A DNA stretch of 64,000 bases, taken from Salegentibacter maritimus (GTDB taxonomy: Bacteria > Bacteroidota > Bacteroidia > Flavobacteriales > Flavobacteriaceae). The position numbers and the translations under genes are program-made. Below, one piece after another: positions 1-8,686 of the stretch; position 1 is the first letter of the stretch; the number at the start of each line of letters is the position of its first letter. The stretch is from positions 124,001 to 188,000 of the forward strand of contig NZ_JAEHOK010000002.1 in NCBI RefSeq assembly GCF_016236915.1, given 5' to 3'. Below the pieces are notes generated by a model. The model was not told the DNA's origin. It did no database searches and saw only the letters and a program-made list of their open reading frames with translations.

Positions 1-1197
1 AATAAACCCTATTCAAAATACCTGGTTCTTAGAAAAGAGTTAAGAGAACAACAATTGGCTGCACAAAAGAACCAACAAAAGGAGATTGAAACTACCGAAA
101 AACTTATTGAGAAATTTCGTGCTAAGGCTTCAAAAGCTTCCATGGCACAATCGCTTATTAAAAAATTGGATAAGATAAACCGTATAGAAGTAGATGAAGA
201 TGATAATGCGGTGATGAATGTAAGCTTCCCGCTTTCTATACAACCCGGAAAAGTGGTGATAGAAGCCGAAAATATAGCAAAAGCTTATGGCAATAATCAG
301 GTGTTAAACGGTATTGACCTTTTAATAGAACGTGGAAGTAAAATAGCTTTTGTTGGGCAAAACGGGCAGGGTAAAACTACCCTTGCCAAGATTATAATTA
401 ATGAAATTTCTTATGAAGGACATCTTAAACTAGGGCATAATGTACAGTTAGGTTATTTTGCTCAAAACCAGGCAGATTACCTGGAGGGTGAAAAAACCGT
501 ACATGATATTATGATTGATGCCGCCAACGAAAAGAACCGAAGCAAAGTTCGGGATATGTTGGGGTCTTTCCTTTTTAGGGGAGATGAAGTAGATAAAAAG
601 GTAAAAGTGCTTTCTGGTGGTGAAAGAAACAGATTGGCCCTTTGTAAACTTATGCTACAGCCTTTTAATGTGCTTATTATGGATGAGCCTACCAATCACC
701 TGGATATAAAATCTAAAAACGTTTTAAAAGAAGCTTTAAACAGGTTTGAAGGAACCTTAATAATTGTTTCGCACGATAGGGATTTCCTTCAGGGCTTAAC
801 CAATAAGGTTTATGAGTTTAAAGACTCTAAGATCAAGGAGTATTTAGGAGATATTAATTTCTTTTTAGACCAACGTAAGCTGGAAGATATGCGAAGTGTT
901 GAGAAGAAGGAGAAGGTTGCAAAAGTGCAAAAAGAAGTAGCCGCCACTAACAACAAAAAGGCCTACAAGGATCAAAAGAAGATAAAATCCCTGAAAAATA
1001 AACTAAGTAACACCGAGTCTAAAATAACGAAGCTGGAGAAGGATCTTGAAGCACGGGATATGGAATTGGCTACAAGTTACGAAGAGGTTATGGCCCGTCC
1101 CGGGTATTTAGATAAGTATAAAAGCAAGAAAAAAGAATTAAACTCTTTAATGCAGGAATGGGAAGAAATTCAGGAGCTTCTTGATGATTTGGAATAG
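1..1197 (+). CDS. ABC-F family ATP-binding protein (3' part, cut by window edge)
   Basis: The reading frame is open to base 1, so the N-terminal half of the gene lies outside the window. What remains is the end of the inter-domain linker, the whole second ATPase domain and a lysine/glutamate-rich C-terminal coiled coil. Visible motifs are Walker A GQNGQGKTT (about bases 355-381), the signature LSGGERNR (near 610) and Walker B MDEPTNHLD (near 680), followed by the SHDRDFL switch. There are no membrane segments. The signature and linker are typical of ABC-F proteins, which act on ribosomes as translation factors or antibiotic-protection proteins instead of transporting. Which subgroup it belongs to cannot be told from half a protein. 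A 60-base gap separates it from the efflux operon that follows on the same strand. Confidence 0.9.
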   Translation, partial: NKPYSKYLVLRKELREQQLAAQKNQQKEIETTEKLIEKFRAKASKASMAQSLIKKLDKINRIEVDEDDNAVMNVSFPLSIQPGKVVIEAENIAKAYGNNQVLNGIDLLIERGSKIAFVGQNGQGKTTLAKIIINEISYEGHLKLGHNVQLGYFAQNQADYLEGEKTVHDIMIDAANEKNRSKVRDMLGSFLFRGDEVDKKVKVLSGGERNRLALCKLMLQPFNVLIMDEPTNHLDIKSKNVLKEALNRFEGTLIIVSHDRDFLQGLTNKVYEFKDSKIKEYLGDINFFLDQRKLEDMRSVEKKEKVAKVQKEVAATNNKKAYKDQKKIKSLKNKLSNTESKITKLEKDLEARDMELATSYEEVMARPGYLDKYKSKKKELNSLMQEWEEIQELLDDLE

Positions 1198-1257
1198 TTT
1201 TTTGTAAAATTTCAATTTTAAAATTAAACCAAATGGAAAGAATGCGGTCTTACAAAC

Positions 1258-2400
1258 ATGGATAAACGCAAAATCATTCTTTCTTTTATTGGAGTATTAC
1301 TTATTGTTTTAGCAGTTTTTGGGGCAAAAGCAATTATTGACAGTAATGTGAAAAAAGTGCCGGAAAGCACTAAAGTTATAAAAAATGTATTCGTAGAAAC
1401 TGTAGAAAACCGTAAGGTACCTATTGTGGTTCCTGCTAATGGAAATGTAACAGCACTTAAAAAACTGGAGCTTTTTTCGGAAGTACAGGGCATATTTCAG
1501 CGTAGCAGTAAAGATTTTAGGCCGGGGCAGGTTTATAGTCGGGGGCAGGTTCTTTTAAGTATAAATTCAGAAGAATATGCTGCCAGTGTGCGTTCAGCTA
1601 AAAGTGAATTATTTAATAATATCACTTCTATCATGCCAGACCTTCGGTTAGATTACCCGGAATCTTTCCCAAAGTGGCAGGAATATCTTACTAATTTTGA
1701 TGTCAATAACTCTATAAAACCATTGCCAGAGCCAGATTCAGATAAAGAGCGGTACTTCGTTACCGGTCGGGGAATCGAATCAGCTTATTACAATATAAAA
1801 AACCTGGAAGAACGCCTTAGAAAGTTTACCATAAGAGCACCATTTGATGGTGTCTTAACCGAAGCTGCCGTAAATCCCGGTACTTTGGTAAGACCTGGCC
1901 AAAAATTGGGGGAATTTATAGACCCATCGGTGTACGAACTGGAAGTAGCCGTGGCAAAAAGGTTTTCAGATCTTTTGAAAACGGGGGAAGATGTAAAACT
2001 ACAGGACCTTGAAGGTAATCAAACTTTTAAAGGTACGGTAAGTCGAATTAACGCCAGGGTAGATAGGGCCTCACAAACCATACAGGTTTTTATAAGAATT
2101 GAAGAGCCGGGGATTAGGGAAGGAATGTACCTGGAGGCACAATTAGACGCGCGGGACGAAGAAAATGCCATAGAAATCCCCAGGGAATTGTTAATAGATC
2201 GTACCAAAGTTTATTTAGTACAGGATAGCGCTTTGGTTTTAAAGGAAATTAACCCGGTTTATTTTTCGAGTAATAAAGTGGTGGTAAAAGGCCTGAAAGA
2301 TGGTGAGACTTTGGTTTCTGCTCCGGTTCCTGGAGCATACCCGGGAATGGAAGTGCAAATTCAGGAGAAAATAGACACTGCTAAAGCTACAGAACTTTGA
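1258..2400 (+). CDS. RND efflux periplasmic adaptor (HlyD/MFP family)
   Basis: 380 residues with one N-terminal hydrophobic anchor (about residues 5-25) and no lipobox. The protein then shows the usual adaptor order: a barrel-sandwich (lipoyl-like) half around residues 50-90, a short helical hairpin region, the second lipoyl half at RAPFDGVLTEAAVNPGTLV (near 200), a beta-barrel domain and a membrane-proximal C-terminus. Adaptors of this family bridge an inner-membrane RND pump and a TolC channel. It is the first gene of a three-gene efflux operon: its TGA stop overlaps the start of the pump gene by four bases, and the TolC gene follows. The substrate cannot be deduced from sequence. The start is the ATG at 1258; an upstream ATG at 1233 is in another frame and closes within eleven codons. 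Confidence 0.93.
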   Translation: MDKRKIILSFIGVLLIVLAVFGAKAIIDSNVKKVPESTKVIKNVFVETVENRKVPIVVPANGNVTALKKLELFSEVQGIFQRSSKDFRPGQVYSRGQVLLSINSEEYAASVRSAKSELFNNITSIMPDLRLDYPESFPKWQEYLTNFDVNNSIKPLPEPDSDKERYFVTGRGIESAYYNIKNLEERLRKFTIRAPFDGVLTEAAVNPGTLVRPGQKLGEFIDPSVYELEVAVAKRFSDLLKTGEDVKLQDLEGNQTFKGTVSRINARVDRASQTIQVFIRIEEPGIREGMYLEAQLDARDEENAIEIPRELLIDRTKVYLVQDSALVLKEINPVYFSSNKVVVKGLKDGETLVSAPVPGAYPGMEVQIQEKIDTAKATEL

Positions 2401-5400
2401 GAAAGTTAATCAGTTATTTTATAAAATACGAGGTAGCCGTAAATATACTCATCCTTGCATTTGTAATTTTTGGTATTGTTGGAGTGGCCAGTTTAAACTC
2501 TTCTTTCTTTCCGCTGGAGGACTCCCGAATTATAAATATCAATGTAAACTACCCCGGTTCGGCACCCGAGGAAATTGAGGAAGGTATTATTCTAAAAATA
2601 GAAGATAACCTAAAGGGCCTTGTAGGTATAGATAGGGTAACATCTACAGCACGCGAAAGTGGTGGTTCTATTACCGTAGAGATTGAGCAAGACGAGAATA
2701 TAGATGTTATGCTTACCGAAGTTAAGAACGCGGTAGATAGGGTGCCTAGCTTTCCCGGGGGAATGGAGCCACTTGTGGTTTCAAAACAGGAAAGGGTTAG
2801 ACCCTCTATTAGTTTTGCCATAAGCGGTAAAGATGTGCCATTGGTAACATTAAAGCGTATTAGTGAGCAAATTGAGAATGATTTACGACAACTAGACGGT
2901 GTTTCGCAAATAGAAATTTCGGGCTTCCCAGAAGAAGAAATTGAAATAGCCGTTAGCCAGGACGATCTTTTGGCTTATAATTTAACTTTTGAAGAAGTTG
3001 CAAGAACCGTTGGAGCTTCAAATATTTTAAGTACCGGGGGAACTATTAAAACCGAAGCCGAAGATTATCTAATAAGGGCAAATAGCAGAAGTTACTATGC
3101 AGATGCTTTAAACGATCTGGTAATTAGGTCTTCAGTCACCGGGCAAACTACACGCTTAAGTGATGTAGCTGAAGTTCGGGATCAGTTTGGCGAAACCTCC
3201 AATTCTTCTTATTTTAATGGGAATATCGCCGTAAATGTAGCTATAAGCAATACAAATAACGAAGATCTTTTATCTGCGGCAAAAAAGGTAAAAGCCTATA
3301 TAAAAGACTATAACGCAAAAGCCAGTAAGATTAAACTGGATGTTGTTTCAGACTCGTCTATCACCTTAAGTCAAAGAACTCAATTATTACTTGAGAATGG
3401 CGCGGTAGGAATATTACTTGTTCTATTATTTTTATCTATCTTTTTAAATATAAGACTGGCATTTTGGGTAGCCTTTGGCCTGCCTATAGCCTTTCTGGGA
3501 ATGTTTATTTTTGCCGGGCAATTTGGCGTAACCATTAATGTGCTCTCTTTATTCGGGATGATTATTGTAATTGGTATCCTGGTAGATGACGGTATTGTTA
3601 TTGGTGAAAACATCTATCAGCATTACGAGATGGGGAAATCTCCCATTCAGGCGGCCTTAGATGGAACTATGGAGGTTATTCCGCCCATTATTTCCGCTAT
3701 TCTAACTACGGTTTTGGCGTTTTCTACTTTTTTATTTCTAGATAGTAGAATAGGGGAGTTTTTCGGAGAAGTGTCTACGGTGGTTATATTAACTTTGATA
3801 GTTTCCCTTGTAGAGGCGCTTATAATTTTGCCTGCACATATTGCTCATTCCAAAGCTTTACAAGCAAGAAAACCAGAAGAAGATAAAAAGAAAAAGGGGC
3901 TTGCAAAACTCTTTATTAAGATGCGCGTTGTAAATCGCGTAGGAGATAATGCTATGAGCTATCTAAGGGATAAATTTTATAGCCCAATATTAAAATTTGT
4001 GCTCAGGCAACAAATATTAGCTTTAGGAATTTTAGTGGCGATCCTAATTCTTACTATTGGAGCTATTGGCGGAAACTGGATTAGGGTTACTTTGTTTCCC
4101 AGTATTGCCAGTGACCGTGTGAGTATAAGCCTTCTAATGGCCGAGGGTGTTAATCCTGAAAAAACAGATTCTATTATCTCTATGGTTGAAGCAGCAGCCT
4201 GGCGGGTTAATGAAGATTTTAGTAAGCGTCAAAGTGGGGATAAGGACGTAGTAGAGAATATTATAAAACGAGTTGGTCCCGGGAATAATAAAGCTTCTTT
4301 GCAAGTAAATTTACTTCCAGGTGAAGAAAGGGATTTTGGGTCTCCCGAGATAACCAATGCGATAAGGGATGAAGTTGGGCCTGTATATGGGGTGGAAAAC
4401 CTTACTTTTGGTTCGGGTGGTAATTTTGGAGGTTCACCAGTTTCGGTGTCGTTATTGGGGAACAACCTCCAGGAATTGGAAGCTGCAAAAGAAGAGTTGA
4501 AGGAGAATTTTGAGAACAACCCGCTCTTAAAAGATGTTACAGATAATGATCCGCAGGGAATAAAGGAAATTAATGTTGAGCTTAAGGAAAGCGCCTATGC
4601 GTTAGGATTAGATCTTAATGAAGTTATGCGCCAGATACGAAACGGTTTTTTTGGAACTCCGGTACAGCGTTTTCAAAGAGGTCAGGACGAGATAAGGGTT
4701 TGGGTGCGTTACGACCTTAAAAACCGTTCCTCTATTAACGATTTAGACGATATGCGCTTAACAACCCCCGGAGGAGATCGTGTGCCATTTGAAGAAATAG
4801 CCAGTTATAAGATTATTCGTGGTACTGAATCTATAAGCCATTTAAACGGACTTAGGGAAATTAGGGTGAGTGCAGATATGGAAGATCCTAATGGAAGCTC
4901 AACGGAAATACTTGCAGATATTAGAAGCAATGTGATGCCAGAACTTTTGGCAAAATACCCCAGCCTTTCGGTTTCTTATGAAGGGCAAAACAGGGAGGCG
5001 AATAAATTAACTAGTTCAGCAAAAGGAGTTTTGCCGGTAGTGTTATTTCTTATTTATGCAGTAATCGCCTTTACTTTTAGAAGTTACAGTCAGCCATTAC
5101 TGTTAATGATTATGATTCCTTTTAGCATTATTGGAGTAGCCTGGGGACATTGGATTCATAATTTTCCGGTAAATGTACTTTCAGCTTTAGGAATTATTGC
5201 CTTAGTTGGAATTATGGTTAATGATGGCCTGGTGCTTATTAGTAAATTCAACGTGAACTTGCGAAATGGGATGAAGTTTGAGAATGCATTGTATGAAGCC
5301 GGTCGTGCCAGGTTTAGAGCTATTTTTCTTACCTCACTTACCACCATAGCAGGAATGGCGCCATTGCTTTTAGAGAAAAGCAGGCAGGCTCAGTTTTTAA

Positions 5401-5603
5401 AACCCATGGCAATCTCCATTTCTTACGGAATTGCCATCGCTACTGTTTTAACATTGCTCCTGCTGCCATTACTTTTGTCTATCAGCAATAATATTAAAGT
5501 AGGCGGAAAATGGCTTGCCACGGGAAATAAGGTAAGCAATGAAGAAGTAGAAAGAGCTATAAAAGAACAAAAAGAAGAGAAAGCCCATGGAGAGGTCAGT
5601 TAA
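2397..5603 (+). CDS. RND efflux pump permease (AcrB/MMPL-like)
   Basis: 1068 residues, the normal length for a complete AcrB-type inner-membrane pump. The protein shows TM1 near residues 13-35, a first large periplasmic loop, a block of TM helices (about 335-490), a second periplasmic loop and a second TM block (about 875-1030). The proton-relay aspartate pair sits in TM4 in the sequence GILVDDGIVIGEN (about residue 396), and a lysine in TM10 (VLISKFN, about 948) matches the AcrB relay lysine. Translation appears to start at a TTG that overlaps the adaptor's TGA (sequence TTGA), which implies translational coupling. The first residues are then MRKLISYF, as is usual for this subgroup. It exports substrates by proton antiport with the adjacent adaptor and TolC protein; the substrate is unknown. 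Confidence 0.94.
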   Translation: MRKLISYFIKYEVAVNILILAFVIFGIVGVASLNSSFFPLEDSRIININVNYPGSAPEEIEEGIILKIEDNLKGLVGIDRVTSTARESGGSITVEIEQDENIDVMLTEVKNAVDRVPSFPGGMEPLVVSKQERVRPSISFAISGKDVPLVTLKRISEQIENDLRQLDGVSQIEISGFPEEEIEIAVSQDDLLAYNLTFEEVARTVGASNILSTGGTIKTEAEDYLIRANSRSYYADALNDLVIRSSVTGQTTRLSDVAEVRDQFGETSNSSYFNGNIAVNVAISNTNNEDLLSAAKKVKAYIKDYNAKASKIKLDVVSDSSITLSQRTQLLLENGAVGILLVLLFLSIFLNIRLAFWVAFGLPIAFLGMFIFAGQFGVTINVLSLFGMIIVIGILVDDGIVIGENIYQHYEMGKSPIQAALDGTMEVIPPIISAILTTVLAFSTFLFLDSRIGEFFGEVSTVVILTLIVSLVEALIILPAHIAHSKALQARKPEEDKKKKGLAKLFIKMRVVNRVGDNAMSYLRDKFYSPILKFVLRQQILALGILVAILILTIGAIGGNWIRVTLFPSIASDRVSISLLMAEGVNPEKTDSIISMVEAAAWRVNEDFSKRQSGDKDVVENIIKRVGPGNNKASLQVNLLPGEERDFGSPEITNAIRDEVGPVYGVENLTFGSGGNFGGSPVSVSLLGNNLQELEAAKEELKENFENNPLLKDVTDNDPQGIKEINVELKESAYALGLDLNEVMRQIRNGFFGTPVQRFQRGQDEIRVWVRYDLKNRSSINDLDDMRLTTPGGDRVPFEEIASYKIIRGTESISHLNGLREIRVSADMEDPNGSSTEILADIRSNVMPELLAKYPSLSVSYEGQNREANKLTSSAKGVLPVVLFLIYAVIAFTFRSYSQPLLLMIMIPFSIIGVAWGHWIHNFPVNVLSALGIIALVGIMVNDGLVLISKFNVNLRNGMKFENALYEAGRARFRAIFLTSLTTIAGMAPLLLEKSRQAQFLKPMAISISYGIAIATVLTLLLLPLLLSISNNIKVGGKWLATGNKVSNEEVERAIKEQKEEKAHGEVS

Positions 5604-6921
5604 GCTAACTTTTGCAATCCTATTTTTTTTTATAGGGAATCTCCTGGCTCAGGAGAAAGAAGTTATTACAAAAGAAAAGGCGATTTCGCTTGCGCTAGAA
5701 TTTAATTATGGAATTAAAATTGCCGAAAATGAGGTTGAAATTGCTGAAAATAATAAGGGAATTTTAAATTCAGGTTATTTGCCCACACTCACGGGTAGGG
5801 CAGGAGCAGGATACGATTTAAACGATAGGTTAACCGAACCTGAAGATGGAGAACCGTTACAGCAAGATGGGATAGAAAACAATTCTTATAACGCCTCTGT
5901 GAATTTAAATTATACCCTTTTTGATGGCCTGGGCAGGTTGTATAATTATAAAAGTTTAAAAGAGGAATATCAGCTTTCAAAATTACAGGCCCGGGAAACT
6001 ATAGAAAATACCATGTTACAATTATTAGCTGTGTATTATGAAATCGCACGGCTTACTGAAAATGTAGCAGTTTTAAAAGATGTTTTGGAAACTTCAAAAG
6101 ACCGAGTAACCAGGGCGCAGTATCAATTTGATTTTGGACAAAGTAACAATCTTGCGGTCCTTAATGCCAGGGTAGATGTTAATAACGATAGTGTAAACCT
6201 TCTACAAACACGGCAACAGCTTAGTAATACAAAAAGAGATTTAAACGTATTATTAGACCGCCAAATGACACATAAAGATTTTAGTGTGGATACTACGGTA
6301 AGCTTTATCCCAAAATTACAGCTGGATAGCTATGTTGCAGATGCCGAAGTTAATAATGTGTCTTTACTACAGTTAGATAAAAGTTTGGAAATTACAGCCT
6401 ATGATATTAAAATAAGTAAATCGGGATACCTGCCTACCATAGACCTAAGCGGTTCTTATGGCTGGAATTACAACCGAAGTGCAGCAACGGCATTTTTTCC
6501 GGGTAGTAGGCAAACTACCGACGGGATTTCGGGTGGAGTTAGCTTAAATTGGAATCTATTTGATGGGGGGGCTACAAGCCTGCGCGTACAGAATGCTAAA
6601 ATAAATCATGAAAACCAGCAATTACAAAAAAAGCAACTTTCGCTGGGAATTAGAAGGGACATTGCCAATGCCCTTGGTAATTATGAAAACCGATTATATA
6701 TTTATAAGGTCCAGAAAGAAAATGTAAGGACCAATGAAGATAATTTTGAACGATCCCGGGAACAATTTAAACTTGGAAGAATTACTTCTATTGAGTTTAG
6801 GCAGGCCCAGGTTAACCTATTAGATGCCAGGACAAGTCTAAGCCTTGCAAAATACGATGCCAAGCTTGCCGAGTTAAGCTTGTTACAGCTTACCGGTCAA
6901 TTGTTGAATGTTGAATTGTAA
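5587..6921 (+). CDS. TolC family outer-membrane efflux protein
   Basis: 444 residues with a clear signal peptide (MERSVKLTFAILFFFIGNLLA-Q). Two OEP repeats follow, rich in long amphipathic helices (for instance around residues 105-210 and 325-440), each with the short hydrophobic beta-hairpin pattern used for membrane insertion. Members trimerise to form the outer-membrane duct of tripartite pumps. The start codon lies 17 bases inside the pump gene, so the three genes form one overlapping operon (adaptor, pump, channel). No lipobox cysteine follows the signal peptide, so this member is probably not lipid anchored. Confidence 0.93.
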   Translation: MERSVKLTFAILFFFIGNLLAQEKEVITKEKAISLALEFNYGIKIAENEVEIAENNKGILNSGYLPTLTGRAGAGYDLNDRLTEPEDGEPLQQDGIENNSYNASVNLNYTLFDGLGRLYNYKSLKEEYQLSKLQARETIENTMLQLLAVYYEIARLTENVAVLKDVLETSKDRVTRAQYQFDFGQSNNLAVLNARVDVNNDSVNLLQTRQQLSNTKRDLNVLLDRQMTHKDFSVDTTVSFIPKLQLDSYVADAEVNNVSLLQLDKSLEITAYDIKISKSGYLPTIDLSGSYGWNYNRSAATAFFPGSRQTTDGISGGVSLNWNLFDGGATSLRVQNAKINHENQQLQKKQLSLGIRRDIANALGNYENRLYIYKVQKENVRTNEDNFERSREQFKLGRITSIEFRQAQVNLLDARTSLSLAKYDAKLAELSLLQLTGQLLNVEL

Positions 6922-6924
6922 TAT

Positions 6925-7107
6925 ATGTTTGAGCACTTTTTTCAATGCCCATATTGCTGGGAAGAAATATCGGTTTTGCTAGATCCTTCGGTGAGACAAC
7001 AAATTTATATTGAAGACTGTGAGAATTGCTGTAATCCTATTGAGTTTGTGGTTTCATTTCATGAAAATGAGTTGCAGGCTTTTGAAGCCAATAGCATAGA
7101 GCAATAA
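6925..7107 (+). CDS. small CPXCG-type cysteine-rich zinc-ribbon protein
   Basis: A 60-residue protein starting MFEHFFQCPYCWEEI with two cysteine knuckles: CPYC (residues 8-11) and CENCC (about 33-37). The spacing fits a small zinc ribbon of the CPXCG family of short bacterial proteins, whose function is unknown. The middle is acidic and the remainder has no signal peptide or membrane segment, so it is predicted cytoplasmic. It starts three bases after the TolC stop, so it is probably transcribed with the efflux operon, although a functional link is not established. Confidence 0.8.
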   Translation: MFEHFFQCPYCWEEISVLLDPSVRQQIYIEDCENCCNPIEFVVSFHENELQAFEANSIEQ

Positions 7108-7216
7108 TTATTTCTTTAGTTTTTAGTTGTTTTATATTAAAAGGCCAGGCTAGTTGTTTGATATTCAGGTATGCATTATTTTTCCTGATTTTTTCTTTAA
7201 TTTTTATTGAAAAAGC

Positions 7217-7248
7217 TTTGCTGAAACTTAAAAAACGTCTTATATTTG
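7217..7248 (+). promoter_or_regulatory. promoter of the initiator tRNA
   Basis: TTTG at 7217-7220, 20 bases, then TATATTTG at 7241-7248. This matches the Bacteroidota sigma-A promoter (TTTG-N19ish-TAnnTTTG). The tRNA begins 10 bases after the -7 element. Confidence 0.75.
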
Positions 7249-7258
7249 CAGTCGATAT

Positions 7259-7331
<73 letters not shown>

Positions 7332-7343
7332 CTAGCAATAAAA

Positions 7344-7376
7344 AAAGGCTTCACAGAAATGTGAAGCCTTTTTTTA
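7344..7376 (+). terminator. rho-independent terminator of the tRNA
   Basis: Perfect 9-bp stem GGCTTCACA (7347-7355) / TGTGAAGCC (7360-7368) with loop GAAA, flanked by an A-run and a T-run, so it could work in both directions. Confidence 0.85.
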
Positions 7377-7384
7377 TTGCAATG

Positions 7385-7441
7385 GGTACAGAATAAGGTA
7401 CAGAATAACGGATCAAGGGATCAAGACCATTTTGGATCAAG
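7385..7441. repeat. short direct repeats downstream of the tRNA
   Basis: Two copies of GGTACAGAATA (7385-7395 and 7397-7407, period 12) are followed by three copies of GGATCAAG (7410, 7418 and 7434; offsets 8 and 16). They start about 50 bases after the tRNA 3' end. Such repeat arrays beside a tRNA can be arm-binding sites left by a tyrosine-recombinase element, but no integrase or second att site is visible. The rest of the 300-base gap between tRNA and galT holds only the two terminators. Confidence 0.6.
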
Positions 7442-7583
7442 AACATTTTCTTGGGTTTTGAAAACAATTTTTCCAATTTGTATCAAAAGAAGCTTTCTTT
7501 TTAATAAGTAAGAAGGCGTGGGATAGGAAACCCCCGCTTGCTTTAAAACCTGATTCAATGTTGGTCCAGTTTCGATAAATAAT

Positions 7584-7612
7584 AAAGCCCTTCCAAATAA
7601 TGAAAGGGCTTT
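7584..7612 (-). terminator. terminator after galT
   Basis: Stem AAAGCCCTT (7584-7592) / AAGGGCTTT (7604-7612) with an 11-base loop, 24 bases beyond the galT stop. In the minus direction it is followed by a T-rich stretch. Confidence 0.7.
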
Positions 7613-7635
7613 TTAAAGGAAAGTTTTAGTTTCGA

Positions 7636-8676
7636 TTATTTTTTAAGGTAATGTGTTTCAGAAAGTGCGTTTAAATTCTGTGCTGCCTGTTCTGCGGTAA
7701 TATCGCGCTGTGGGCCTGCAAACATTTCGTAGCCTACCATAAATTTTTTAACTGTAGCCGATCTTAGAAGCGGTGGATAAAAACTCATGTGAAAATGCCA
7801 TTCAGGATAATCTTCTCCGTTGGTAGGAATTTGATGAATTCCCGAAGAATACGGAAAAGAGGTCTCAAAAAGATTGTCGTATTTTGTAGTGAGTATCTTA
7901 ATAATTTCGGCAAAAGCTTTTTCTTCTTCTTTATTTAGCTGCCCAATATGCTGATAATGCTTTCTGGGAATAATCATGGCTTCGTATGGCCAAACTGCCC
8001 AATAAGGAATCAGGGCAACAAAATGCTCGTTTTTAGTTAGAATACGCTCATTTAATTCTAACTCTTGTTTTAAATAATCGCCTAGTAAACTGCTTTTATT
8101 TTCGTCCCAATAATTTTTAAAATGCCTGGATTTTTTTAAGATTTCTGTTGGAATAGATTTTTGTGACCAAATTTGCCCGTGTGGATGTGGGTTACTACAC
8201 CCCATCATGGCTCCCTTGTTTTCAAAAATCTGAACATAGTTTATAGCGTCTTTACTGCCCAGTTCCTGGTACTCCTTTTTCCAAAGTTTTACGACTTCGG
8301 TAATATCATCTATTTCCATTAAAGGTAGGGTTAGGGAGTGATCTGGAGAAAAACAAACCACTTTACATATTCCTGTTTCGGCCTCGGCTTTTAAAAGTCC
8401 GTTATCAAAGTCTTTTATGGGAGCTTCGGTTAATAGGGCAGGAAAATCATTTTCAAAGGCGTAAGTTCCCGTGTAGTTATGATTTGTTTCTCCACCTGCT
8501 CTTGAGTTTCCGGGGCATAGATAACACTTGGGATCATAGGTTTCCCGTTTCTCATTATTGTTTTTTTCAGTTTTTCCCTGCCAGGGTCTTTTGGTGCGAT
8601 GTGGTGAAACTAAAATCCATTCTCCGGTTAAAATATTATAACGTCTGTGTGGATGTTTGTTTATTTCGGTGCTCAT
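7636..8676 (-). CDS. galT: UDP-glucose--hexose-1-phosphate uridylyltransferase
   Basis: 346 residues from the ATG at 8676. Leloir-pathway enzyme that exchanges UMP between UDP-glucose and galactose-1-phosphate. The active-site motif HPHGQIW is intact (catalytic histidine of the HxHxQxxW family), the zinc-site motif CYLCPGN lies near residue 45, and the C-terminal half carries the expected EWHFHMSFYPP motif. A longer frame runs up to 8715 but would overlap galK; starting at 8676 gives the conserved N-terminus MSTEINKHPHRRYNIL and leaves a 10-base gap to the galK stop. It is co-transcribed with galK upstream. Confidence 0.95.
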   Translation of the reverse strand: MSTEINKHPHRRYNILTGEWILVSPHRTKRPWQGKTEKNNNEKRETYDPKCYLCPGNSRAGGETNHNYTGTYAFENDFPALLTEAPIKDFDNGLLKAEAETGICKVVCFSPDHSLTLPLMEIDDITEVVKLWKKEYQELGSKDAINYVQIFENKGAMMGCSNPHPHGQIWSQKSIPTEILKKSRHFKNYWDENKSSLLGDYLKQELELNERILTKNEHFVALIPYWAVWPYEAMIIPRKHYQHIGQLNKEEEKAFAEIIKILTTKYDNLFETSFPYSSGIHQIPTNGEDYPEWHFHMSFYPPLLRSATVKKFMVGYEMFAGPQRDITAEQAAQNLNALSETHYLKK

Positions 8677-8686
8677 CTTGCTTCTT

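Noticed and set aside
7515-7575. Fragments resembling the tRNA (GTGGGATAG, TCCAGTT) downstream of it
   Set aside because: Only 7-9 base matches and no cloverleaf; not enough for a tRNA remnant.
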